NCBI GenBank assembly: GCA_007119035.1
Contig: SKQL01000075.1
Coordinates: 1-51,977, forward strand
From: Nitriliruptorales bacterium
GTDB taxonomy: Bacteria; Actinomycetota; Nitriliruptoria; Euzebyales; Egibacteraceae
Length of the DNA: 51,977 nt
Direction: 5' to 3'
Shown: piece by piece, positions 1-8,373 of the stretch
Numbering within the stretch: position 1 is the first letter of the stretch
Layout of the letters: every line of letters starts with the position of its first letter
Made by a program: the position numbers and the translations under genes
The notes under the pieces: generated by a model
Told to the model about the DNA's origin: nothing
Database searches by the model: none
What the model saw: the letters and a program-made list of their open reading frames with translations, nothing else

Positions 1-1478
1 CGGAGGATCCTGAGCTGCTCGCGCTCCTCGGGCGCTTCCCCGAGCGCCTCGACCTCACCACCGCTCAGGTCCTCCCCCTTTGGGTGGACAGGGAGCGGGC
101 GCGCTTCTCCGCGTGGTACGAGATGTTCCCCCGCTCGGAGGGGGCGTCCGCGGAGTCGAGCGGCACGTTCGCAGACGCAGCGCTGCGTCTGCCCGACATA
201 GCAGACATGGGCTTCGACATCGTCTACCTGCCGCCCATCCACCCGATCGGGCACACCGGCCGCAAGGGCGTGGGCGGCCCCCAGGACCTCGACCCCGACC
301 CGAATGCGCCGGGCGTCCCCTGGGCGATCGGCAGCGAGGAGGGTGGCCACACGTCGGTCCATGCCGACCTCGGGACACTCGAGGACTTCGACGCGTTCGT
401 GACTGAGGCCCGGCGCAACGGGCTGGAGGTCGCCCTCGACTATGCCATCCAGTGCTCTCCCGACCATCCCTGGGTGACCGAGCACCCCGAGTGGTTCGAG
501 CAGCGCCCCGACGGCAGCATCGCCTACGCGGAGAACCCCCCGAAGAAGTACCAGGACATCTACCCGCTGAACTTCGAGACCCCCGACCTCGAGGGGCTGC
601 AGAGCGAGCTCAAGCGGGTCCTGGACTTCTGGATCGGGCGGGGCATCCGCACCTTCCGGGTGGACAACCCCCACACCAAGGCGCTCCCGTTCTGGGAGTG
701 GGTCATCACCGAGCTGCGCAAGGAGCACCCTGACCTGATCTTCCTCGCGGAGGCCTTCACCCGGCCGAAGATGATGCAGACGCTCGCGAAGATCGGATTC
801 AACCAGAGCTACACGTACTTCGCGTGGCGCAACACCAAGGAGGAGCTGACCTCCTACGTCGTCGAGCTCTCCCACGGCGAGATGGCCAACTACTACCGAC
901 CGAACTTCTGGCCGAACACCCCCGACATCCTGACCGAGTTCCTCCAGACGGGCGGGCGGCCCGCGTTCAAGCTCCGCCTCGTGCTCGCGGCCCTGCTGTC
1001 GCCCTCCTACGGCATCTACTCAGGCTACGAGTTGATCGAGAACCGTCCCCTCCAGGCGGGGTCCGAGGAGTACTTCGAGTCGGAGAAGTACCGGTACCGC
1101 CCCCGCGACTGGGGGCGCGAGGACTCGCTCGCGCCGTACATCACCCGGGTCAACCGCATACGTCGGGGGGAGCCCGCCTTCCGGGAGCTCACCAACATCT
1201 GGTTCCACGAGCTCGACAACCCAAATCTGCTGTGTTTCTCGAAGGTCGGCCCCGAACGGACCTCGCCCGTCCTCGTCGTTGTGAACCTCGACCCGCACAG
1301 CCCGCACGAAGGCGTCACCAACCTGGACCTGTGGCAGCTCGGCCTCGAGGGAGCGGGCCCGATCGAGGCGCACGACCTCATGACGGGCACCACCCACATC
1401 TGGCACGGCGCGAGCAACTACGTCCGCCTCGACCCCCACGTCGAGCCTTCGCACGTCCTCAGGCTGCGAAGCCTCTAG
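1..1478 (+). CDS. glgE: GlgE, alpha-1,4-glucan:maltose-1-phosphate maltosyltransferase (5'-truncated by window edge)
   Basis: GlgE transfers maltosyl units from alpha-maltose-1-phosphate to the non-reducing end of alpha-1,4-glucan (GH13_3). The reading frame is open from base 3 to the TAG at 1476-1478, so the true start lies outside the window; the GTG at 84 in the ORF track is internal. About 491 codons are visible, against about 650-700 for the family, so the N-terminal domain is missing. Visible signatures include 'YLPPIHPIGHTGRKG', the nucleophile Asp in 'FRVDNPHTK', the acid/base Glu in 'FLAEAFTRP' and the third catalytic Asp in 'NTPDILTEFLQ'. It heads a same-strand series with treS, mak and glgB, which supply and use its substrate. 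Assignment is by family signatures and context and is very secure. Confidence 0.97.
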   Translation, partial: EDPELLALLGRFPERLDLTTAQVLPLWVDRERARFSAWYEMFPRSEGASAESSGTFADAALRLPDIADMGFDIVYLPPIHPIGHTGRKGVGGPQDLDPDPNAPGVPWAIGSEEGGHTSVHADLGTLEDFDAFVTEARRNGLEVALDYAIQCSPDHPWVTEHPEWFEQRPDGSIAYAENPPKKYQDIYPLNFETPDLEGLQSELKRVLDFWIGRGIRTFRVDNPHTKALPFWEWVITELRKEHPDLIFLAEAFTRPKMMQTLAKIGFNQSYTYFAWRNTKEELTSYVVELSHGEMANYYRPNFWPNTPDILTEFLQTGGRPAFKLRLVLAALLSPSYGIYSGYELIENRPLQAGSEEYFESEKYRYRPRDWGREDSLAPYITRVNRIRRGEPAFRELTNIWFHELDNPNLLCFSKVGPERTSPVLVVVNLDPHSPHEGVTNLDLWQLGLEGAGPIEAHDLMTGTTHIWHGASNYVRLDPHVEPSHVLRLRSL

Positions 1479-1489
1479 GAGGAGCGTCC

Positions 1490-3136
1490 TTGAACCTGAC
1501 GCCGGACCCCCACTGGTACAAGACGGCGATCTTCTACGAGGTGCTGATCCGCGGATTCTACGACTCCGACAACAACGGGACGGGTGACATCCGGGGGCTC
1601 ATCGAGCGGCTCGACTACCTGCAATGGCTGGGCATCGACTGCCTGTGGCTGCTGCCGTTCTACGACTCCCCCCTCCGCGACGGCGGCTACGACATCTCCG
1701 ACTACTCGTCCGTCCTCCCCGAGTACGGGACCACCGAGGACATCGCGGACCTCCTCGAGGCCGCGCACGCCCGTGGCATGCGGGTGATCGCGGACCTCGT
1801 CATGAACCACACCTCAGACGAGCACGAGTGGTTCCAGGAGTCGCGGAGGCCCGGCTCACCCAGGCGGGACTGGTACGTGTGGTCCGACAGCGATCAGCGC
1901 TACGGGGAGGCGCGGATCATCTTCGTGGACACGGAGTCCTCGAACTGGACGTGGGATCCCGAGGCCAAGGCCTACTACTGGCACCGCTTCTTCAGCCACC
2001 AACCCGACCTCAACTTCGACAACCCCGAGGTTCGGGAGGAGATGCTCAACGTGGTGCGCTTCTGGCTCGACCTGGGTCTCGATGGGTTCCGCCTGGACGC
2101 GGTGCCCTACCTCTTCGAGCGCGAGGGCACGGACTGCGAGAACCTGCCCGAGACTCACGAGTACCTGAAGCAGGTGCGAAAGGTCGTCGATGACGAGTTC
2201 GAGGACAAGGTGCTCCTCGCGGAGGCCAACCAATGGCCCGAGGACGTCGTCGACTACTTCGGCGACGGGGACGAGTGCCAGATGGCCTTCCACTTCCCCG
2301 TCATGCCCCGGATGTTCATGGCCGTGCGCCGGGAGGAGGCGCGGCCCATCACCGAGATCATGGAGTCCACCCCCCAGATCCCCGACAACTGCCAGTGGGG
2401 GATCTTCCTCCGCAACCACGACGAGCTCACCCTCGAGATGGTCACCGATGAAGAGCGTGACTACATGTACAAGGAGTACGCCGCAGACCCGCGGATGAAG
2501 TCCAACGTCGGCATCCGACGGCGCCTCGCCCCGCTGCTCGACAACTCCCGCCGCCAGGTCGAGCTCTTCCACGCCCTCCTGTTCACGCTGCCCGGCTCCC
2601 CCGTCATGTACTACGGGGACGAGATCGGGATGGGTGACAACATCTTCCTTGGTGACCGCGACGGGGTCCGGACGCCGATGCAGTGGTCGTCCGACCGCAA
2701 TGCGGGCTTCAGCCGAGCGGAGTTCCCCGAACTGTACCTCCCGCCCTTGCTCGACCAGGTGTACGGCTACCCGGTCATCAACGTGGAGTCGCAGCAGAAG
2801 CACCCGAACTCACAGCTGCACTGGATACGCAACCTCGTCCACGTCCGCAAGGAGCATCCTGTGTTCGGCACAGGCAGCTTCGAGGCCCTGAAGCCCTCGA
2901 ACAGCAAGGTGCTGGCCTTCCTCCGTAGAAGCGAAGACGACGTCGTCCTCGTCGTCACGAACCTCGCCGCGAGCGCCCAGCCCGTCGAGCTCGAGCTCGA
3001 GGAGTTCCAGGGCAAGACGCCGATCGAGCTACTCGGAGGCACGTACTTCCCCCGCATCGGCGAGTTGCCCTACCTCCTCACCATGGGACCGTACGGCTTC
3101 TATTGGTTTGACCTGGCCGACGTGGAGTACTACTAG
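1490..3136 (+). CDS. treS: TreS, trehalose synthase / maltose isomerase
   Basis: TreS (GH13_16) interconverts trehalose and maltose and here feeds maltose to Mak. The ORF track starts at 824, inside glgE, but homology begins at 'NLTPDPHWYKTAIFYEVL'. I place the start at TTG 1490, which has a strong AGGAGGAG at 1478-1485 and gives 548 residues, normal for TreS. The (beta/alpha)8 catalytic residues are visible: nucleophile Asp about 203 ('GFRLDAVPY'), Glu about 245 ('LLAEANQWP') and Asp about 311 ('FLRNHDELT'). The motif 'LLPFYDSPLRDGGYDI' is typical of TreS rather than generic alpha-glucosidases. The gap to glgE is 11 nt and to mak 6 nt, indicating one operon. It is not fused to Mak, unlike some actinobacterial TreS-Pep2 proteins. 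Confidence 0.97.
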   Translation: MNLTPDPHWYKTAIFYEVLIRGFYDSDNNGTGDIRGLIERLDYLQWLGIDCLWLLPFYDSPLRDGGYDISDYSSVLPEYGTTEDIADLLEAAHARGMRVIADLVMNHTSDEHEWFQESRRPGSPRRDWYVWSDSDQRYGEARIIFVDTESSNWTWDPEAKAYYWHRFFSHQPDLNFDNPEVREEMLNVVRFWLDLGLDGFRLDAVPYLFEREGTDCENLPETHEYLKQVRKVVDDEFEDKVLLAEANQWPEDVVDYFGDGDECQMAFHFPVMPRMFMAVRREEARPITEIMESTPQIPDNCQWGIFLRNHDELTLEMVTDEERDYMYKEYAADPRMKSNVGIRRRLAPLLDNSRRQVELFHALLFTLPGSPVMYYGDEIGMGDNIFLGDRDGVRTPMQWSSDRNAGFSRAEFPELYLPPLLDQVYGYPVINVESQQKHPNSQLHWIRNLVHVRKEHPVFGTGSFEALKPSNSKVLAFLRRSEDDVVLVVTNLAASAQPVELELEEFQGKTPIELLGGTYFPRIGELPYLLTMGPYGFYWFDLADVEYY

Positions 3137-3142
3137 GCCCCC

Positions 3143-4495
3143 ATGACAGACGACGAGCTCGCCGCCCAGCTGGTCGAGTGGCTGCCCACGCGACGCTGGT
3201 ACCAGGGCAAGGACCGGACCATCGCGAGCGTCTCCGTCGTGGACCGCAGCGACCTGCCGGGGGGCCTCGTGCTGCTCGTCGTCGGTGTCGGCTACGAGGA
3301 CGGGGGCGCCGACCGCTACTTCCTGCCTGTGACCGCCGAGGAGCAGGGGCCGTTGCGCTTCGGGGGCCGACGCTTCATGGATGCGCTCGCGAGCCCCGAG
3401 GCCGTCCGGCTGATCGCTGACCTGGCCTGTTCGTCCACCGCGACACCGACCCGCGCGGGTGGGCGGCTCGAGGGACGCCCCGTGACGGGTGACCGCCCCC
3501 GGCCCGCCCTGCCCGTGCGCAGCCTCGGCGTCGAGCAATCCAACAGCTCCGCGGTGCTGGGGGACGAGTGGATCCTCAAGGTCCTTCGTCGCCTGGAGCC
3601 CGGCACGCACCCCGACATCGAGCTCACCGCCGCGCTCACCGCCGAGGGGTTCCCGAACGTTCCCGCGCAGCTGGGGTCGCTGCACGTGGTCGAGGAGGAC
3701 GAGCCGACGGCCCTGGCGGTGCTCTCCGAGTTCGCCTCAGGAGCCCGGGAGGGATGGGAGCTCGCGACCGCGGAGACAGCGGAGCCAACCGCCGCCGGCC
3801 CCCTGCTGGGCGCCCTCACCGCTCTCGGCACGGCCGTCGCGCGAATGCACCTCACGTTGGCGCGTGTGCTCGGCAGCCGGGGGGCGGCCGCTGCAGATAC
3901 CCAGGGCTGGGCCCACGCCATGTGGAGCCAGGCGGAGCGGGTCCTGTCGGCCGCGCGGGCACGTGCGCCCGAGGCGACCGTGGCACTGCGTGACCGCGCT
4001 GACGAGATTCGCGAGCGGTTCGAGGAGGTCGACGACCTCAGCGACGCGGGCATGCTCGTCCGCGTGCATGGCGACCTCCACCTCGGGCAGGTCATGCTCG
4101 ACACGGATGGACGCTGGCTGCTGCTCGACTTCGAGGGGGAGCCCGTCCGACCGCTACCGGAGCGACGCGCGGCTTCGTCACCCCTACGGGACGTGGCGGG
4201 CATGCTCCGCTCGTTCGACTACGCTGCGGCGGAACCGCACGGGGAGGAGATCCCGCATGAAGCCGTCACCTGGCGCGACGCTGCCCGCGAACGCTTCCTC
4301 GAGGGTTACGCTCAGACGGGCAACCCGTTGTTGCCCGAGCCCGTGTCGCGAGCGCTCCTGCTCGATGCGTTCGAGCTCGACAAGGCGGTCTACGAGCTCG
4401 GCTACGAGCTCAGTAACCGTCCGCGTTGGGTGCCGATCCCCGTACGGGGGATCCTGAGATTGCTCGACTCCTCGACTGCTGGAGGTAGCACATGA
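3143..4495 (+). CDS. mak: Mak (Pep2), maltokinase
   Basis: Maltokinase phosphorylates maltose with ATP to give alpha-maltose-1-phosphate, the GlgE substrate. The 450-residue protein has the N-terminal cap typical of Mak ('WLPTRRWYQGKDR', where most orthologues have a similar RWF/YxxK sequence). The C-terminal aminoglycoside-phosphotransferase-like lobe carries the catalytic loop 'VRVHGDLHLGQVM' and the metal-binding 'LLLDFEGEP'. The start is ATG 3143, six bases after the treS stop. Its end overlaps the glgB start by 4 nt (ATGA), so translational coupling is likely. Family and context agree; the order treS-mak-glgB beside glgE is the classic GlgE-pathway arrangement. Confidence 0.96.
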   Translation: MTDDELAAQLVEWLPTRRWYQGKDRTIASVSVVDRSDLPGGLVLLVVGVGYEDGGADRYFLPVTAEEQGPLRFGGRRFMDALASPEAVRLIADLACSSTATPTRAGGRLEGRPVTGDRPRPALPVRSLGVEQSNSSAVLGDEWILKVLRRLEPGTHPDIELTAALTAEGFPNVPAQLGSLHVVEEDEPTALAVLSEFASGAREGWELATAETAEPTAAGPLLGALTALGTAVARMHLTLARVLGSRGAAAADTQGWAHAMWSQAERVLSAARARAPEATVALRDRADEIRERFEEVDDLSDAGMLVRVHGDLHLGQVMLDTDGRWLLLDFEGEPVRPLPERRAASSPLRDVAGMLRSFDYAAAEPHGEEIPHEAVTWRDAARERFLEGYAQTGNPLLPEPVSRALLLDAFELDKAVYELGYELSNRPRWVPIPVRGILRLLDSSTAGGST

Positions 4496-6666
4496 CCTGG
4501 CGCGCAGACCAAGACGACGTCGCACGCCTGAAGGCAGGGACGCATTCCGACCCGCACGCGGTGCTCGGCATGCACGAGACCAGCGACGGCGCGGTCGTCC
4601 GCAGCTATCGCCCGGGAGCGGACGCCGTCGACGTCGTGCTGGACGGAGGCAGTGTCGTCCGCGGCGCGCTCACCGACGCCGAGGGCTTCTTCGAGGCGCG
4701 CATCGACAAGCCGGTCGCGCCGACCAGTTACCACCTGCGGGTCACGTACCCGGACGGCAACACGTTCGACCTGCGGGACGCGTACGCGTTCTGGCCGACG
4801 TTGGGAGAGATCGACCTGCACCTCGCGGGGGAAGGGCGTCATGAGGAGCTGTGGCGACGGCTGGGCGCACATCTCCGAACGGTCGACGAGCAGGAGGGAA
4901 CTTCTTTTGCGGTATGGGCGCCCAACGCGAGGGGCGTGCGCATCGTGGGCGACTTCAACAGCTGGGACGGCAGGTTGCACCCGATGCGCCTCCTCGGAGG
5001 CTCCGGCGTCTGGGAGCTGTTCGTCCCCGAGCTCGGGGAGGGCACGCGCTACAAGTTCGAGATGGTCACCGCGGACGGCCATCTCGCGCTCCGCAGCGAC
5101 CCGTATGCCTTCCACGCGGAGGTGCCGCCGGGAAACGCGAGCATCGTGTTCCGCTCGGAGTACCAATGGGGCGATGACGAGTGGTTCGAGCGCCGCCGGC
5201 ATGCCGAGCATGTCCGTGACCCGATGTCGGTGTACGAGATGCACCTCGGCTCCTGGCGTTCCGCCAACGGTCGCGCGCTCTCGTACCGGGAGCTGGCGGC
5301 CGCGCTCGCAGACCATGTTCATGACCTCGGGTTCACCCACGTCGAGTTCCTCCCCGCCGCCGAGCATCCGTTCGGCGGCTCCTGGGGCTACCAGGTGACC
5401 GGGCAGTTCGCGCCCACCTCACGTTTCGGTGACCCCGACGACTTCCGCTTCATGGTCGACTACCTGCACCAGCGAGGCATCGGCGTCATCGTGGACTGGG
5501 TGCCCGCCCATTTCCCCAAGGACGAGTTCGCGCTCGCCCGATTCGATGGCACCGCCCTCTACGAGCACGAGGACCCCCGTCAGGCCGAGCACCCCGACTG
5601 GGGCACGCTCGTGTTCAACTACGGGCGCAACGAGGTCCGGAACTTCCTGCTCGCGAGCGCGCTGTTCTGGGTCGAGGAGCTTCATATCGACGGTCTCCGA
5701 GTGGACGCCGTCGCGTCGATGCTCTACCTCGACTACTCGCGTTCCGAGGGGCAGTGGCTCGCCAACGAGTACGGCGGCAACGAGAACATCGAGGCCATCG
5801 AGTTCCTCCGGTCCTTGAACTCCACCGTCTACGGCCGCAACCCCGGTGTCATGACCATCGCGGAGGAATCGACGGCCTGGCCCGGGGTGTCGCGGCCCGC
5901 GCACCTCGGTGGCCTCGGCTTCGGGTTCAAGTGGAACATGGGATGGATGCACGACACCCTCGAATACTTCTCCTACGACCCCGTCCACCGCAGCCACCAT
6001 CACCACGAGCTGACCTTCGGGCTGCTCTACGCCTTCAGCGAGAACTACGTGCTGCCCCTGTCCCACGACGAGGTGGTGCACGGCAAGCGCAGCCTGATCG
6101 ACAAGATGCCCGGCGACCGCTGGCAGAAGTTCGCGAACCTGCGGGCGCTCTACGCCTATATGTGGGCGCAGCCGGGCAAGCAACTGCTGTTCATGGGTCA
6201 GGAGTTCGGCCAGTGGAGGGAGTGGTCCGAGGAGCGCCAACTGGACTGGCATCTACTCGACGAACCCGACCATGCGGGCCTGATGCGCCTCGTGGGCGAC
6301 CTCAACGCCCGTTACCGGGAGCAGCCGTCCTTGTGGCAACTCGACACCGACCCCGAGGGGTTCGGGTGGATCGAGGCCAACGCCGCGAACGAGAACATCA
6401 TCATCTTCTCGCGGTGGGACTCGAGCGGGGACCCGCTCGTGTGCGCAGCCAACCTCTCCCCCGTGGTGCGGGAGGGGATCCGGGTCGGCCTGCCGCGGAC
6501 GGGCCTGTGGCGAGAAGCGATCAACACCGACGCGGGAATCTACGGCGGCTCGAACGTGGGCAACCTCGGCCGGGTCGAGGCGAGTGCGGAGCCCTGGCAG
6601 GACCAACGGGCCTCCACCCGGATGACCCTCCCCCCCTTGGGGACGATCTGGTTGGTTCCCGACTAG
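4492..6666 (+). CDS. glgB: GlgB, 1,4-alpha-glucan branching enzyme
   Basis: GlgB introduces alpha-1,6 branches into the linear glucan made by GlgE. The 724-residue protein has two N-terminal beta-sandwich (CBM48-like) regions, including 'DPHAVLGMHE' and 'FAVWAPNARGVRIVGDFNSWDG', then the GH13_9 barrel and a C-terminal beta domain. Catalytic residues are visible in 'DGLRVDAVASMLYLDYSR' (nucleophile Asp), 'MTIAEESTAWPGVS' (Glu) and 'LPLSHDEVVHGK' (Asp). The start is ATG 4492, overlapping the mak stop, with GGAGG upstream. The TAG stop (6664-6666) directly abuts the stop of convergent proS, leaving no intergenic base. It is the last gene of the glgE-treS-mak-glgB unit. Confidence 0.97.
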   Translation: MTWRADQDDVARLKAGTHSDPHAVLGMHETSDGAVVRSYRPGADAVDVVLDGGSVVRGALTDAEGFFEARIDKPVAPTSYHLRVTYPDGNTFDLRDAYAFWPTLGEIDLHLAGEGRHEELWRRLGAHLRTVDEQEGTSFAVWAPNARGVRIVGDFNSWDGRLHPMRLLGGSGVWELFVPELGEGTRYKFEMVTADGHLALRSDPYAFHAEVPPGNASIVFRSEYQWGDDEWFERRRHAEHVRDPMSVYEMHLGSWRSANGRALSYRELAAALADHVHDLGFTHVEFLPAAEHPFGGSWGYQVTGQFAPTSRFGDPDDFRFMVDYLHQRGIGVIVDWVPAHFPKDEFALARFDGTALYEHEDPRQAEHPDWGTLVFNYGRNEVRNFLLASALFWVEELHIDGLRVDAVASMLYLDYSRSEGQWLANEYGGNENIEAIEFLRSLNSTVYGRNPGVMTIAEESTAWPGVSRPAHLGGLGFGFKWNMGWMHDTLEYFSYDPVHRSHHHHELTFGLLYAFSENYVLPLSHDEVVHGKRSLIDKMPGDRWQKFANLRALYAYMWAQPGKQLLFMGQEFGQWREWSEERQLDWHLLDEPDHAGLMRLVGDLNARYREQPSLWQLDTDPEGFGWIEANAANENIIIFSRWDSSGDPLVCAANLSPVVREGIRVGLPRTGLWREAINTDAGIYGGSNVGNLGRVEASAEPWQDQRASTRMTLPPLGTIWLVPD

Positions 6667-8355
6667 CTAGACGCTGAGCTCTGCGACAGCCTCGCCGAGC
6701 GGGAGCTCGTCACGCTGCCCCGAGGCACGGAGCTTGCGCTCCACGACGCCACGGGCCAGGCCCTTGCCGCCGACGATCAGCTGCGTCGGCATGCCGAGCA
6801 GGTCCGCGTCCGCGAACTTCACCCCGGGTGAGACGTCGCGGTCGTCGTAGAGCACGTCCACGCCCGCGTGACGCAACTGCTCGTACAACTCCTCGGCCGC
6901 GGCGGCGACCTCCTCGTTGCGCCCAGCGCCGAGTGAGAGGAGATGCACCGCGTACGGAGCCACCGCGGCAGGCCACACGAGGCCGTCCTCGTCGTGGTGC
7001 GTCTCCGCGACCACGGCCATGAGCCGACCCACGCCGATGCCGTAGCAGCCCATCCAGCAGACCTGCTCGTTACCGTCCGCGTCGACATAGGTCGCGCCCG
7101 GGGTGCCGGCCGAGTACACGGTCCCGAGCTGGAAAGTGTGGCCGGCCTCGACGGCCTGCACGATATCGAGCGCACCCTCGCACCTCGGGCAGGGGTCCCC
7201 CGGCGCGACGGTGGCGATCGAACGCCATTCGTCGACCGTGAAATCGCGGTCGAGGGTGGCGCCGGTCACATGGTGCTCGAACTCGTTCGCTCCCGTCACC
7301 CAGGGCCCGCCTGCACGCACGAGTGGGTCGGCAACGACCCGCACACCGTGCTCCTGCAGCCCCATGGGGCCGATGTAGCCCTTCACGAGATCGGGGTGCG
7401 CGGTGAAGTCCTCGTCCTCGAACGGGCGCAGTCCTCCCTCCAGGCGCACCTGTCGGTCACCGGGGACGAGCAGTGCCACCGGCTCCCCCGAGGTGTCGAC
7501 GGCCGCGATGCACTTGAGCATCCGGTCGGCGGTGAGGCCGCGTTCCGAGAAGTGCTCCACGACAAGGTCTATGCCGGGGGCGTCGGGGGTGTGGTGGGCG
7601 ACGAGCTCCTCGGGCGCGCCCGCTGTCGGCTTCCTCGGCTCCCCCGCCTCCGCAGCCTCGAGGTTGGCCGCATACCCGCACATCTCGCATGAGGCGAAAT
7701 GGTCCTCGCCGATCGGGCTCGGCACCATGAACTCGTGGTTGACGTCGCCGCCGATGGCTCCGGCGAGCGCCTCGACGGGCGTGTAGGGCAGGTCGCATCG
7801 GTCGAATATCCGGCAGTACGCGTCGTAGAAGCGCTTGTAGGTCTCCCGCATCCCCTCGGGATCCGCATCGAACGAGTACGCGTCCTTCATCACGAACTCA
7901 CGGGTGCGCAGGAGGCCGAACCGGGGCCGCGCCTCGTCCCGGAACTTCGTCTGGATCTGGTACACGAGCTGCGGCAGGTCCCGGTAGCTGTCGATCTCAC
8001 CGTCGACGAGGGCGGTCACGACCTCCTCGTGGGTCGGCCCTAGGAGGAACTTCCCTCCCCGTGACTCCACGCGGAGGAGTATCTCGTCCATGGCCTGCGC
8101 ACGGCCGCTGGCCTCCCACAGGTCCTCGGGATGGAGCGCAGGCATGGACAGCTCCTGGGCCCCAATGCCGTCGAGCTCGTCCCGCAGCACCGTCTCGATC
8201 CTCCGCGCGGCACGGAGGCCGAGGGGGAGATAGCTGTACACCCCCGACGAGAGGCGTCGCAGGTAGCCCGCGCGAGCGAGGAGGCGGTGGCTGACCGCCT
8301 CCGCGTCGCCCGGCGCCTCGCGAAGGGTTTGCAGCAGCATGTTGGAGACGCGCAT
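6667..8355 (-). CDS. proS: ProS, prolyl-tRNA synthetase (bacterial type with editing insertion)
   Basis: ProRS charges tRNA-Pro with proline. From ATG 8355 the protein has 562 residues and starts 'MRVSNMLLQTLREAPGDAEAVSHRLL', the usual start of bacterial ProRS; the ORF track runs further upstream into treZ. Class II motif 2 is visible as 'RPRFGLLRTREFVMKDAYSF'. The insertion (editing) domain lies in the middle of the protein, followed by motif 3 around 'YGIGVGRLMAVVAE' and a C-terminal anticodon-binding domain. A TATGCT hexamer (8363-8368, minus sense) lies exactly 7 nt before this ATG and no Shine-Dalgarno is present, which favours leaderless initiation. It is the only housekeeping translation gene in the trehalose region and is divergent from treZ by 18 bp. 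Confidence 0.96.
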   Translation of the reverse strand: MRVSNMLLQTLREAPGDAEAVSHRLLARAGYLRRLSSGVYSYLPLGLRAARRIETVLRDELDGIGAQELSMPALHPEDLWEASGRAQAMDEILLRVESRGGKFLLGPTHEEVVTALVDGEIDSYRDLPQLVYQIQTKFRDEARPRFGLLRTREFVMKDAYSFDADPEGMRETYKRFYDAYCRIFDRCDLPYTPVEALAGAIGGDVNHEFMVPSPIGEDHFASCEMCGYAANLEAAEAGEPRKPTAGAPEELVAHHTPDAPGIDLVVEHFSERGLTADRMLKCIAAVDTSGEPVALLVPGDRQVRLEGGLRPFEDEDFTAHPDLVKGYIGPMGLQEHGVRVVADPLVRAGGPWVTGANEFEHHVTGATLDRDFTVDEWRSIATVAPGDPCPRCEGALDIVQAVEAGHTFQLGTVYSAGTPGATYVDADGNEQVCWMGCYGIGVGRLMAVVAETHHDEDGLVWPAAVAPYAVHLLSLGAGRNEEVAAAAEELYEQLRHAGVDVLYDDRDVSPGVKFADADLLGMPTQLIVGGKGLARGVVERKLRASGQRDELPLGEAVAELSV

Positions 8356-8362
8356 ATAGGGC

Positions 8363-8368
8363 AGCATA
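8363..8368 (-). promoter_or_regulatory. -10 box (TATGCT) of a probable leaderless proS promoter
   Basis: The minus strand reads TATGCT, 7 nt, then ATG at 8355. This is the actinobacterial TANNNT -10 element at the spacing expected when transcription starts on the initiation codon. It lies in the 18-bp gap between the divergent proS and treZ starts, so the -35 region would fall inside treZ. Inferred from pattern only. Confidence 0.5.
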
Positions 8369-8373
8369 GTGCC

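Noticed and set aside
824-1489. Extended N-terminus of treS from 824
   Set aside because: This part overlaps glgE out of frame and is low-complexity Arg/Pro-rich; TreS homology starts at 1490 after a strong ribosome-binding site.
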